Shown here: piece by piece, positions 8,298 through 16,403 of the stretch
Layout of the letters: every line of letters starts with the position of its first letter
Position numbering within the stretch: the first letter of the stretch is position 1
Assembly (NCBI RefSeq): GCF_008923185.1
Contig: NZ_WBMT01000034.1
Span: forward strand, 1-64,000
Origin: Actinomadura rudentiformis
Lineage (GTDB): Bacteria; Actinomycetota; Actinomycetes; Streptosporangiales; Streptosporangiaceae
Direction of reading: 5' to 3'
Length of the DNA stretch: 64,000 bases
Made by a program: the position numbers and the translations under genes
The notes under the pieces: model-generated
Databases searched by the model: none
The model's input: only the letters and a program-made list of their open reading frames with translations
What the model was told of the DNA's origin: nothing

Positions 8298-9833
8298 TTG
8301 ACCGCCCCAGCATCCCCAAAGGTGGCCGACACTCCACCGGAACCCTCCGGTTCCGGCGGTGGCCTTGATCGTGGCGTGCTCGCGGTGGCCATGGTCGTCG
8401 TGCTCGGCGCGATCATGTCCATCCTTGACGTGACCGTCGTCAATGTCGCGATCAACGACCTCGCCAAGGAGTTCAAGACTCCGCTCGCGACCATCCAGTG
8501 GGTGGCCACCGGTTACACCCTCGCGCTCGCCACCGTCATCCCGATCACCGGCTGGGCTTCGGCGCGGTTCGGCACCAAGCGCCTCTACATGATCTCGATC
8601 ACGCTCTTCGTGCTGGGGTCGATGCTGGCCGGCGCGGCCTGGTCGGCCGAGTCGCTCATCGCGTTCCGCGTACTGCAGGGCCTCGGCGGCGGCATGATCA
8701 TGCCCGCCGGCATGACGATCCTCACCCAGGCCGCGGGCCCGTCCCGGGTCGGCCAGGTGATGAGCGTCGTCGGCATCCCGATGCTGCTCGGCCCGATCAT
8801 GGGCCCGATCCTCGGCGGCTGGCTGGTCGATGACGTGTCCTGGCGCTGGATCTTCTTCATCAACCTGCCGATCGGCATCATCGCGCTGGTCATGGCCGCG
8901 CGGATCCTCAAGCCCGACAGCCCGCAACGCGGCGAGCGCCTGGACTTCTTCGGGCTGCTCCTGCTCTCCCCGGGTCTGGCCTTGCTGATCTACGGTCTGG
9001 CCAAGGGCGCGGAGCTGGGCGACTTCACCGAGACCGAGGCGCTCATCCCCACCGTCATCGGCGCCGCGCTGACGGTCGCGTTCGTCTTCCGCGCGCTCAG
9101 CGCCGAGAGCCCGCTCATCGACCTGCGCCTGCTCAAGCGCCGTTCGGTGGCCGCCGCTTCGGGCACCATGGTGCTCTTCATGGCGGCGTTCATGGGCGCC
9201 ATGCTGCTGATGCCGCTGTACTACCAGTCGGTCCGCGGCGAGGGCGCGCTCATGTCCGGCCTCCTGCTCGCTCCGCAGGGGCTCGGCGCGATGGTCACCA
9301 TGCCGGTGGGCGGCAAGCTCACCGACAAGATCGGCCCCGGCCGGGTCGTCCTGGTCGGCCTGACGGTCGTCGTGTTGTCGGTGGCCGGCTTCGCCGCGCT
9401 GCTGCAGGCCGACACCTCCTACTGGAGCCTTGGCGCCGTGCTGTTCGTGATGGGTCTCGGCATGGGCATGACGATGATGCCCACCATGGCCGCGGCCATC
9501 CAGACCCTGGTGCACGACGAGGTGCCGCGGGCCAGCACGATGCTCAACATCATCCAGCAGGTGTCGGCGTCCGTGGGCACGGCGATGATCGCGGTGCTGC
9601 TCGCCAACCAGCTGAGCGACAGGCTCGGCAGCGGTGGCGGCGGCGAGATCGGCTCGGCGGAGAAGGTCCCGCCGGAGGTCCTCGCCAAGATCGCGCCTCC
9701 GATGGCCGACGCCTACCAGCACACCTTCTGGTGGGCCGCGGGGCTGCTGCTCCTGGCGTTCCTGCCGGCGCTCCTGCTGCCGCGCAAGAAGCCGGCCACT
9801 TCGGCGGTCGACGCGCCGATGCCGATGCACTAG
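8298..9833 (+). CDS. DHA2-family (EmrB/QacA-type) MFS drug exporter
   Basis: About 511 residues from a TTG at 8298, which sits 7 nt behind GGAAG; a GTG at 8268 is an in-frame alternative without a good ribosome binding site. The protein is almost entirely hydrophobic, as expected for 14 membrane segments. It shows LDVTVVNVAI in TM1, the antiporter motif C variant LLGPIMGPILGGWL in TM5, and WRWIFFINLPIG, both hallmarks of proton-coupled DHA2 exporters. It probably expels amphiphilic drugs or a metabolite. The SoxR-like operator upstream suggests induction by redox-active compounds. Confidence 0.88.
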   Translation: MTAPASPKVADTPPEPSGSGGGLDRGVLAVAMVVVLGAIMSILDVTVVNVAINDLAKEFKTPLATIQWVATGYTLALATVIPITGWASARFGTKRLYMISITLFVLGSMLAGAAWSAESLIAFRVLQGLGGGMIMPAGMTILTQAAGPSRVGQVMSVVGIPMLLGPIMGPILGGWLVDDVSWRWIFFINLPIGIIALVMAARILKPDSPQRGERLDFFGLLLLSPGLALLIYGLAKGAELGDFTETEALIPTVIGAALTVAFVFRALSAESPLIDLRLLKRRSVAAASGTMVLFMAAFMGAMLLMPLYYQSVRGEGALMSGLLLAPQGLGAMVTMPVGGKLTDKIGPGRVVLVGLTVVVLSVAGFAALLQADTSYWSLGAVLFVMGLGMGMTMMPTMAAAIQTLVHDEVPRASTMLNIIQQVSASVGTAMIAVLLANQLSDRLGSGGGGEIGSAEKVPPEVLAKIAPPMADAYQHTFWWAAGLLLLAFLPALLLPRKKPATSAVDAPMPMH

Positions 9834-9871
9834 AAGATCACCGAGCGACCCCGCCAGGGGCGCTCAGCGGC

Positions 9872-9950
9872 CGAACGCCCCGGTCCAGGGATCAACTCCC
9901 CGGCCCGGGGCGTTCGCCGTGTACGGGCCCCTCAGCGCCCTCAGGGCGCT
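9872..9950. terminator. Two consecutive hairpins after the MFS gene
   Basis: Arms CGAACGCCCCGG (9872-9883) and CCGGGGCGTTCG (9905-9916) are perfectly complementary over 12 bp. A second hairpin, AGCGCCC (9934-9940) with GGGCGCT (9944-9950), follows. There is no T tract, which is common for actinomycete terminators. They lie 38-117 bp past the exporter stop. Confidence 0.6.
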
Positions 9951-10223
9951 CTCAGACGAGGCACCTCCTACCAGAGCCGCCCCAGGCCCGGCCACCGCCA
10001 AACGGGGCCATCCCAGACCGAACCACTCCCGCCAGAGCCGCCTCAGGCACGGCCCGCCCGAGACCAGACCGGGCCACATCACAGGGGCCGCCCCAGACCA
10101 GGAGCAGGCTCAGGCCCGAGCCGCCCAAGACCGGGTGCCGCCTCGAACCGGGCTGCCGAGACCACGTGCCGCCTCTGACCGGGTGCCATCTCAGACCGGG
10201 TGCCGCCACGGGCGGGAGCGGCC
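9951..10223. repeat. Degenerate GC repeats, ending in five ~17-bp tandem units
   Basis: No gene is supported between the exporter and the convergent acyl-CoA synthetase. The segment is built of variants of ccgcc-cagac-cgggc. From 10130 to 10211 these become ordered: units with the core ACCGGGTGCCGCCTC begin at 10130, 10147, 10161, 10178 and 10195 (period 17, one unit of 14). They sit immediately 3' of the synthetase stop codon. Confidence 0.6.
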
Positions 10224-11756
10224 TCAGGCCGGGGTGGGGCGTTGCTCCTGCCAGTACTCGTCCTTGAGGAGGCGTTTGTAGAGCTTGCCTGTGGGGTGGC
10301 GGGGTAGTTCGGCGCGGAAGTCGACCGAACGCGGGCATTTGTAGTGGGCCAGATGTTCGCGGCAATACGCGATCAGCTCGGCTTCGAGCGCGGGGCCGCC
10401 GTCGTCCATCGACAAAGGCTGGACGACGGCCTTGACGGCCTCGCCCATCTCGGCGTCGGGCACGCCGAACACCGCGACGTCGGCGACCTTGGGATGGACG
10501 GCCAGGACGTTCTCGGCCTCCTGCGGGTAGATGTTCACGCCCCCGCTGATGATCATGTACGAGCGCCGGTCGGTGAGGTAGAGGAAGCCGTCCTCGTCGA
10601 CGTGGCCGACATCGCCGAGGGTGGTCCAGCCGTGCCCCCACGGGTCGCGGGACGCCTCGGTCTTGGCCTTGTCCCCGTGGTACTCGAACGCGGGCCCACC
10701 GCCGAAGTAGAGCGTGCCGGACGTCCCCACCGGAAGCTCGTTCCCTTCCTCGTCGCACACATGGATCTCGCCGAGCAGCGGTTTGCCCACCGTGCCCTTG
10801 TGGGCGAGCCAGTTATCGGAGTTGGTGTAAACGAAGCAGTTGCCCTCGGTGCCGGCGTAGTACTCGTGCAGCACCGGCCCCCACCACTCGATCATCTGCT
10901 CCTTCACCGGCACGGGACACGGCGCCGCGGCATGCACCGCACACCGGAGGCTGGAGAGGTCATACCGGTCCCGTATCTCCCGGGGCAGCTTCAGCATCCG
11001 GATGAACATCGTCGGCACCCACTGGCTGTGCGTCACCCCGTACCTCTCGATCGCCGCCAGAGCCTGCTCAGGATCGAACTTCTCCATCACCACCACGGTC
11101 GCGCCGAAGCGCTGCATCGTGAGGCAGTAGCGCAGCGGCGCGGCGTGGTAGAGCGGCGCCGGTGACAGGTAGACCGAGTCGCCGTCAGGCTGGAAGAGCA
11201 GCGACAACAGCTGGAAGAGCACGCCCGGCGTGCCCATCTCGGCGAGGGAGATCTGCGGTTTGACACCCTTGGGCCGTCCCGTCGTGCCCGAGGAGTAGAG
11301 CATGTCCGAGCCTTCGCGTTCCTCTGCGATCGGCGTGACGGGCTGGGCGCCCACCTGCTCCTCGTACGAGAGGAAGCCCGGAGCCGTCCCGTCGAGCATG
11401 AGCCGCAGGGGCACGCTGACCGTCCCGGCAGCGGCTTCGAGCGCCTTGCTCGTGATGAACGCCTTGGCCTCGCAGTTGTCGACGATGTACGCGATCTCGT
11501 CGGGCTGCAGGCGCGAGCTGATGGCCGTGTAGTAGAGCCCGGAGCGCTGCGCCGCCCAGGCGATGGCGAGGAAGAGCGGATGGTTCTCGAGCATGAACGC
11601 GATGTGGTCCCCGGGCCGCAGCCCCTCTGTGTAAAGCAGATGCGCGAGCTGGTTGGAGGCCTCGTTCAGTTCCCGGTAGGTGATGACGCGGCCGGAGCCC
11701 GCCATGATGACGGCGGGCTTTTCGGGCGTCTGCTCAGCAATCTGCCCCAGGTGCAT
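10224..11756 (-). CDS. Acyl-CoA synthetase (AMP-binding, FadD-like)
   Basis: 510 residues, ATG start. The adenylate-forming signature is present: MLYSSGTTGRPKGVK near residue 165, then HEYYAGTEG, and the C-terminal hinge region DRRSYMIISGGVNIYP followed by the lysine-bearing segment ELPRHPTGKLYKRLLK. It activates a carboxylic acid to an acyl-adenylate and then an acyl-CoA. The order and length fit medium/long-chain or aryl acyl-CoA ligases of the FadD type; substrate cannot be told. It is transcribed after the small DUF397 gene (60 bp) and has a palindrome (11808-11819) about 50 bp upstream of its start. Confidence 0.88.
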   Translation of the reverse strand: MHLGQIAEQTPEKPAVIMAGSGRVITYRELNEASNQLAHLLYTEGLRPGDHIAFMLENHPLFLAIAWAAQRSGLYYTAISSRLQPDEIAYIVDNCEAKAFITSKALEAAAGTVSVPLRLMLDGTAPGFLSYEEQVGAQPVTPIAEEREGSDMLYSSGTTGRPKGVKPQISLAEMGTPGVLFQLLSLLFQPDGDSVYLSPAPLYHAAPLRYCLTMQRFGATVVVMEKFDPEQALAAIERYGVTHSQWVPTMFIRMLKLPREIRDRYDLSSLRCAVHAAAPCPVPVKEQMIEWWGPVLHEYYAGTEGNCFVYTNSDNWLAHKGTVGKPLLGEIHVCDEEGNELPVGTSGTLYFGGGPAFEYHGDKAKTEASRDPWGHGWTTLGDVGHVDEDGFLYLTDRRSYMIISGGVNIYPQEAENVLAVHPKVADVAVFGVPDAEMGEAVKAVVQPLSMDDGGPALEAELIAYCREHLAHYKCPRSVDFRAELPRHPTGKLYKRLLKDEYWQEQRPTPA

Positions 11757-11807
11757 GCGACCGCACGGTACCTGGCCCGGCCGCAGAATGGAACGCGATT
11801 CGGTTTA

Positions 11808-11819
11808 CTGAGCGTTCAG
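11808..11819. promoter_or_regulatory. Imperfect palindrome upstream of the acyl-CoA synthetase
   Basis: CTGAGCGTTCAG is a 12-bp near-palindrome overlapping the DUF397 stop codon and lying about 50 bp before the synthetase ATG. Its form resembles TetR-family operators that control fatty-acid genes. No regulator gene is adjacent, so this is weak. Confidence 0.3.
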
Positions 11820-12043
11820 ACGAGCATGTGATCGAAGTCGCCGTCCTTGGCGCCTCCGACGAAGGCCTCGACCTCCTCCCGGGTATAGACGAGGACCGGA
11901 CCCTGCGGGTACCGGGAGTTGCGCACGGCGATCTCCCCGGTGGGGAGTTCGGCCATCTCAACGCAGTTGCCGCTCGGGTTGCTGCGGCGGCTCTTCTGCC
12001 AGACGAGTTCCCAAGCAACGAAGTCCGACAGCTCGTCGTCCAT
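11816..12043 (-). CDS. DUF397 domain protein
   Basis: 75 residues from ATG 12043, chosen because AAAGGGGGC lies just upstream. It shows the full DUF397 pattern once: LVWQKSRRSNPSGNCVEMA, then GEIAVRNSRYPQGPVLVYT and an EVEAFV helix. DUF397 proteins are small partners in WhiJ-like regulatory sets with an XRE regulator and an anti-sigma-like ATPase. Here it is divergent from such an ATPase (12242) across a promoter region with 12-bp iterons; no XRE gene is adjacent. Compare the triplicated, broken DUF397 copy at 228-563. Confidence 0.85.
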   Translation of the reverse strand: MDDELSDFVAWELVWQKSRRSNPSGNCVEMAELPTGEIAVRNSRYPQGPVLVYTREEVEAFVGGAKDGDFDHMLV

Positions 12044-12130
12044 CTGTTTGCCCCCTTTGAAGGCGTCTGCGCCTCCCTCTCGGGAGGCCGCGGATCTCGC
12101 CCCACCCGTTGCCATGGTACGAGATGCACG

Positions 12131-12178
12131 TGCATTCGTTCTTGCATTCGTTCATGCAGACGGTCTTGCATCTGCACG
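12131..12178. promoter_or_regulatory. Four 12-bp direct repeats between DUF397 and ATPase genes
   Basis: Units at 12131, 12143, 12155 and 12167 all begin TGCA; the first two differ in one base (TGCATTCGTTCT, TGCATTCGTTCA) and the last two are more diverged. They lie midway between the divergent starts (12043 and 12242). Iterated 12-bp sites suggest a DNA-binding regulator contacting one helical face repeatedly. Confidence 0.6.
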
Positions 12179-12241
12179 ACATGGGGAGCAAGATAGCGAA
12201 CGCCCGCCACCGACCGACCCGCACGCCCCTGGGGTTTGACA

Positions 12242-12862
12242 ATGATCGTTGACCAGGCAGACGTCGAAACCTTCCCCGCCGACGGTGCGCGGCGCCCATG
12301 GCGGCCGCCGGCGCTGGACCATGAGCTCTGGCCGGACACCCATCAGTCCGCCGACCAGACACCCGGCGCCGTACCTGCCGTGACCGTGGCCGTCGTCCCC
12401 GGGCTGGCCGGCCGATGGCCGACCCCGCCCGCCGGCGACCCGCGCACCGCCCGGCGCGTTCTGCGCGCCGACGCCACCTCCTCGAAGACCGCGCGCGACT
12501 TCACGCTCGCGACCCTCGCCGAGTGGGACCTCACCCACGCCGCGGAGGACATCGTGATCGCGGTCTCCGAACTGGTGACAAATGCGTTGCGCCACGGTCT
12601 GCGAGACCTCCCCCAGCCGGCGCCGACCCACCCGATCCAGCTCGTCCTGCTCGGCCACCCCCGCCGGCTGGTCGTCGCCGTGACCGACCCGGGCCCCGGA
12701 ACCCCCGTGCCGGTGGAGCAGATCCCCGAGCGCTTCGGCGAAGGCGGCCGCGGCCTCCTGGTGGTCGGCGCGATCAGCGGTGCCTGGGGCTGGGCCCCCC
12801 TGACGACCGGTGGCAAAGCAGTCTGGGCCGCCTTCGACCTCCGCCCCGCCCAAGCCGCCTGA
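12242..12862 (+). CDS. Anti-sigma-like HATPase (RsbW/GHKL ATP-binding) protein
   Basis: 206 residues from ATG 12242; a TTG at 12236 is also in frame. After a Pro-rich N-terminus of about 65 residues, a GHKL domain follows: ARRVLRADATSS, the N box SELVTNALRHG, G1 DPGPGTP, and G2 GEGGRGLLVV. These are the ATP-binding motifs of anti-sigma serine kinases of the RsbW family. In actinomycetes many stand-alone copies sit beside DUF397/XRE genes and modulate sigma factors or development. The divergent DUF397 gene and the intervening iterons point to a shared regulatory unit. Confidence 0.85.
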   Translation: MIVDQADVETFPADGARRPWRPPALDHELWPDTHQSADQTPGAVPAVTVAVVPGLAGRWPTPPAGDPRTARRVLRADATSSKTARDFTLATLAEWDLTHAAEDIVIAVSELVTNALRHGLRDLPQPAPTHPIQLVLLGHPRRLVVAVTDPGPGTPVPVEQIPERFGEGGRGLLVVGAISGAWGWAPLTTGGKAVWAAFDLRPAQAA

Positions 12863-13750
12863 CCAGCGAACACTCCCATACCGCAGGCCACCCGCCCGCG
12901 GAAGGTCCCGCACGCCACATCCAGGCAGGCGGGCCCAGGACGGCCACCCCCGCCGTCACACACGCCTGACGCGCCATCCCCGCATGCACCCGCTTACCCA
13001 CGGACGGTCATGCGCGCCGTCACGCATGCCACGCACATTAAGCGGTACCACCTTGCCGTCAGGCGGGCCGACACACTCGTGCTGTCGCCCTCAGGCACGC
13101 ATCCGGCCGCGTGGCGTCCACGCGCGCCTGATAGCCGCAGAACGGCCGCAGCCACCGCCATCCAGACACGCAACCCGCTCGCACGTGCCGCCAGATGCGC
13201 CGACACAGACAGGCTGCCACCCTCGGTCGTGTGGCGTACACGCACGCCTGGCAGCCGCAGAACGGCCGCACCCCACCGCCACCCAGGCACCCGAGCCGTT
13301 ACGGACATGCCGTACAGCGGGCCGACACCGCGAAACTGGCACCCTCAGGCCCGCATCCGGTCGCGTGGGTCCACGCGCGCCTGATAGGCGTGGAACGGCC
13401 CGCAGCCACCGTCCAGGCACGCGAGCCGTTACCCACGTGCCGTCAGATGGGCGGACACACGCGCGGTGGTGCCCTTAAGCACGCATCCGGTCAGGCAAGC
13501 ACTCGGTCCAAATGGCGCCTACGCGGCCGGTCTGGTGCGTGCGTCCATGCCACGCGGGCTCCGCGTGGGGCTGGTTCGCAGGGGTCATGCAGATAGAGCG
13601 TCGTGCACGCGGCGGTGCAGGTTGGTGGCTTCACCCCGGGGTTCGCGTACGCGCGCCCTGCGTTCGTGGCGGCCAGATCACATCGGCACGTGTGGATGGC
13701 GGCCATGGGCGGCGTTTCTCCTGGGCATGCGGCTCCGCTGCTGTTGGAGC
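12863..13750. other. Gene-free region of degenerate repeats
   Basis: About 890 bp with no supported gene on either strand; every open frame is Pro/Arg/His-rich and lacks a family. The middle (13052-13497) is a degenerate tandem array described separately. The last 250 bp before the trehalose-phosphate synthase stop hold nothing I can name. Confidence 0.6.
13052..13497. repeat. Degenerate ~130-bp tandem repeats, three units plus a partial
   Basis: Units begin at 13052, 13184, 13306 and 13436 with variants of CGTGCCGTCAG. Each continues through a GGGCCGACAC block, a CCCTCAGGCACGCATCCGG block, GTCCACGCGCGCCTGATAG, and AACGGCCGCAGCCACCG. Spacings are 132, 122 and 130 bp; the fourth unit is cut at about 13497. 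The frames do not stay open across units, so this looks non-coding. Confidence 0.65.
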
Positions 13751-15208
13751 TCATGACCTCATGTACGCCACTTTTCCTCCGCCGACGGCTCGCTGGTCGC
13801 GGTCGCGGCTGGGGGTGGGAGATTCAGGGACGTGGGATTGCTCCAGGGCGGTCAGGAAGTCTTGGGCCCAGCGGTCCACGTCGTGTTCGATGACGCGTTT
13901 GCGCATGGCTCGCATGCGGCGGCCCTGCTCCATGGGGTCGGCGTTCAGAGCGGTGAGGAGGATGCTCTTCAGGCCGTCGATGTCGTACGGGTTGACCTGG
14001 AAGGCGCGCTTGAGCTCGGCGGCGGCGCCGGCGAACTCGCTGAGGACGAGGGCGCCGCGCAGGTCGCTCCGGCAGGCCACGTACTCCTTGGCGACGAGGT
14101 TCATGCCGTCGCGGAGTGGGGTGACGACCATGACGTCGGCGGCGAGGTAGAGCGCGGCGAGCTCGGATCGGTCGTACGAGCTGTGCAGGTAGTGGACCAC
14201 GGGGAAGCCCAGTTCGCCGTACTCGCCGTTGATGCGGCCGACCTGCTGCTCGATCTCTTCGCGGAGGAGCTGGTACTGCTCCACGCGTTCGCGGCTGGGC
14301 GTGGCGATCTGGACGAAGACGGCCTGGCCCGGCTTGAGGTGGCCGTCGCCGAAGAGCTCGCCGAACGCCTGGAGGCGCTGGGTGATGCCCTTGGTGTAGT
14401 CGAGGCGGTCTACGCCGAGGAGGATGGTCGCGTCGCCCAGGTCGGTGCGGATCTCCTCGGCGCGTTCGCGGACGGCGGGCTGGGCGATGAGGTCGTTGAG
14501 CTCGTCCACGTCCACGGAGATGGGGAACGCGCGGGCGCGGACGATCCGGTCGTCCCAGAAGACGTCCTGCTTGACGTAGCGCGCGTCGAGTAGGCGGCGG
14601 CAGAGGCGGACGAAGTTGGACGCCGCGCCTGGGAGCTGGAAGCCGACCAGGTCGGCTCCCAGGAGGCCTTCGAGGATCTGGCGGCGCCACGGCATCTGCC
14701 AGAAGAGCTCCAGGGGCGGGAACGGGATGTGCAGGAAGAAGCCAATGCGGAGATCTGGGCGCAGCTTGCGGAGCATGGCCGGGACCAGCTGGAGCTGGTA
14801 GTCCTGGATCCACACGATGGCCTCGGGCGCCGCCACCTTGGCGGCGGCGTCGGCGAAGCGCTGGTTCACGCGTACGTAGGCGTCCCACATCGCGCGGTCG
14901 TAGATCGGCGGCGCCACCACGTCGTGGTAGAGCGGCCATAGGGTCGCGTTAGAGAAACCTTCGTAGTAGAGCCGCACGTCCTCTGCCGACTGGGGCACGG
15001 GAAACAGGTGCATGCCGTCGGTCTCGAACGGCTCCAGCTCCTCGTCGGCCGCGCCGGACCAGCCGATCCATGTGCCCTGCCTGCTTCGCATGACCGGCGC
15101 GATGGCGCTGACGAGGCCACCCGGGCTGCGCCGCCAGCCGTCTTCTTCTCCAGCCCGGTCGACCGGCAGCCGGTTGGCCACCACTACGAACTCACTACCG
15201 CCCGACAC
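13751..15208 (-). CDS. otsA: Trehalose-6-phosphate synthase (GT20)
   Basis: 485 residues from a GTG at 15208 that follows GGGAAGTAGG; an in-frame ATG at 15247 would add 13 residues. The GT20 signature runs throughout: [10 protein letters not shown] with the Trp-rich [11 protein letters not shown] loop, [36 protein letters not shown], and the nucleotide-binding [15 protein letters not shown]. The enzyme joins glucose from UDP- or GDP-glucose to glucose-6-phosphate, giving trehalose-6-phosphate for osmotic and stress protection. No phosphatase (otsB) gene is next to it in the window. Confidence 0.92.
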   Translation of the reverse strand: MSGGSEFVVVANRLPVDRAGEEDGWRRSPGGLVSAIAPVMRSRQGTWIGWSGAADEELEPFETDGMHLFPVPQSAEDVRLYYEGFSNATLWPLYHDVVAPPIYDRAMWDAYVRVNQRFADAAAKVAAPEAIVWIQDYQLQLVPAMLRKLRPDLRIGFFLHIPFPPLELFWQMPWRRQILEGLLGADLVGFQLPGAASNFVRLCRRLLDARYVKQDVFWDDRIVRARAFPISVDVDELNDLIAQPAVRERAEEIRTDLGDATILLGVDRLDYTKGITQRLQAFGELFGDGHLKPGQAVFVQIATPSRERVEQYQLLREEIEQQVGRINGEYGELGFPVVHYLHSSYDRSELAALYLAADVMVVTPLRDGMNLVAKEYVACRSDLRGALVLSEFAGAAAELKRAFQVNPYDIDGLKSILLTALNADPMEQGRRMRAMRKRVIEHDVDRWAQDFLTALEQSHVPESPTPSRDRDQRAVGGGKVAYMRS

Positions 15209-15355
15209 GCGACCTACTTCCCGAGAAGTCCATTCAATGATCAACATGCCCAGAAAAGGTCATCTGGGAACATCTTGCCATGGCTCGGCCAAGCAGATCG
15301 CGACCGGACACGCCGCGGCCGGTGTACGCCTGCGCGCACACCGGCCGGTGACGGG

Positions 15356-15805
15356 TCAGGCGGCCACCGATTCCCGTTCCCGGCTGCCGCGACCGAAGAG
15401 CACGCCGTCCAGGCTGAGGCGGCCCGCGCCGGTGAACGCCAGCGTCAGCGCCGCGGCGCCGAGGATCATCACGAACTCGTAGCCGCCCTTGTCGGCGAAG
15501 AAGCCCTTGTCCATGTGCACGTACCAGAACGCGCCGGCCATGTTGACCGCGAGGAGCACCCCGGCGACCGGCACGAGCAGACCGGCGATGAGCGCGATGC
15601 CGCCGAGCAGCTCCACCCAGGTCGCGAACGTGGCGGACACGGCGGGGAGCGGGATGCCGATGCCCTCGAACATCTTGGTGACGCCGGCGTGGCCGGTGTC
15701 GGTGAGCTTCTGCCAGCCGTGCGCGACGAAGAGGACGCCGAGCGCCACGCGGCCGATCAGCAGGCCGACATCGGGAAGGAACGGGAACTGGCGGGCGGGG
15801 AGCAT
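15356..15805 (-). CDS. DoxX-family membrane protein
   Basis: 149 residues from ATG 15805 behind AGGAGG. Four membrane segments and the DoxX features LIGRVALGVLFVAHGWQKL, TWVELLGGIALIAGLLVP and NMAGAFWYVH are visible. DoxX proteins are small inner-membrane proteins linked in actinobacteria to redox and thiol homeostasis, although the chemistry is not settled. The gene is divergent from a MarR regulator 90 bp away, with TTGA/TCAA repeats between, so repression by that MarR is likely. Confidence 0.85.
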   Translation of the reverse strand: MLPARQFPFLPDVGLLIGRVALGVLFVAHGWQKLTDTGHAGVTKMFEGIGIPLPAVSATFATWVELLGGIALIAGLLVPVAGVLLAVNMAGAFWYVHMDKGFFADKGGYEFVMILGAAALTLAFTGAGRLSLDGVLFGRGSRERESVAA

Positions 15806-15823
15806 GCACTGCCTCCTGGACTG

Positions 15824-15874
15824 TTGAAGGTTCAAATCTTGACTCAAGCTATCAGGGATTAGTTCAAATTCAAA
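15824..15874. promoter_or_regulatory. Probable MarR operators between DoxX and MarR genes
   Basis: TTGAAGGTTCAA (15824-15835) is a perfect inverted repeat; TTGACTCAA (15839-15847) and TTCAAATTCAAA (15863-15874) repeat the same half-site. Their place in the 90-bp divergent promoter supports autoregulation by the MarR protein. Confidence 0.55.
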
Positions 15875-15895
15875 CCACGCAGTAGAATCGGGCTC

Positions 15896-16363
15896 GTGAA
15901 CGATGACGCCCTCAACCCCTCCGAACTCCGCGCCTGGCTCGGGTTCCTCACGGCGTCCCACCTCATGGAGCACGAGGTCGAACGGCAGCTCAAGGCCGAC
16001 GGCGGCATGTCCCACGGGGAGTTCGAGATCCTGATCAAGCTGCTCACGGCCGACGGCCGGCGCCTGCGCATGTCCGACCTGGCACGGCAGGCGATGATCT
16101 CCAAGAGCCGGCTCACGTACCAGGTGACACAGCTCGAACGGGACGGATTCGTCCGCCGCACCGACTGCGACTCCGACCGCCGCGCCGTCTGGGCCGAGCT
16201 GACCGTCAAGGGCGAGGAGGCGCTGGCCAAGGTCCGGCCGGGCCACCGCCAGGTCGTGCGCGACAATCTCATCTCGCAGCTCTCTCCCGAGGAAGTGCAG
16301 CTGCTGGGAGATCTCATGAACCGGGTCGCCGACCGCCTCCGCGACAGCCGCGACCAGCGATGA
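15896..16363 (+). CDS. MarR-family transcriptional regulator
   Basis: 155 residues from GTG 15896. The winged-helix core is clear: SHGEFEILIKLLTADGRRL, the recognition helix region MSDLARQAMISKSRLTYQV, and the wing RTDCDSDRRAVWAELT. MarR proteins bind DNA as dimers and usually repress a neighbouring gene until a phenolic or oxidant ligand binds. The divergent doxX-like gene and the TTGA/TCAA repeats between them are the likely targets. Confidence 0.9.
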   Translation: MNDDALNPSELRAWLGFLTASHLMEHEVERQLKADGGMSHGEFEILIKLLTADGRRLRMSDLARQAMISKSRLTYQVTQLERDGFVRRTDCDSDRRAVWAELTVKGEEALAKVRPGHRQVVRDNLISQLSPEEVQLLGDLMNRVADRLRDSRDQR

Positions 16364-16397
16364 CCGGCGTGGCAGCACCAGAGATGACCGGCGTGGC
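16359..16397. repeat. 15-bp direct repeat at the MarR stop codon
   Basis: GATGACCGGCGTGGC occurs at 16359-16373, overlapping the MarR stop, and again at 16383-16397. It is a small recent duplication just upstream of the FAD oxidase gene. Confidence 0.5.
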
Positions 16398-16403
16398 GGG
16401 ACC

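Noticed and set aside
8211-9830. 539-codon open frame on the minus strand opposite the MFS exporter
   Set aside because: Made of His/Arg/Asp/Gly-rich antisense sequence; the plus strand encodes a clear 14-TM exporter.
12100-12182. Minus-strand Cys-rich peptide (SCRCKTVCMNECKNECTC)
   Set aside because: It is the translation of the 12-bp iterons; the regular Cys spacing follows from the repeat period. No ribosome binding site.
13491-13754. Overlapping short frames on both strands before the trehalose synthase stop
   Set aside because: Biased composition, no start signals and no recognisable domains.
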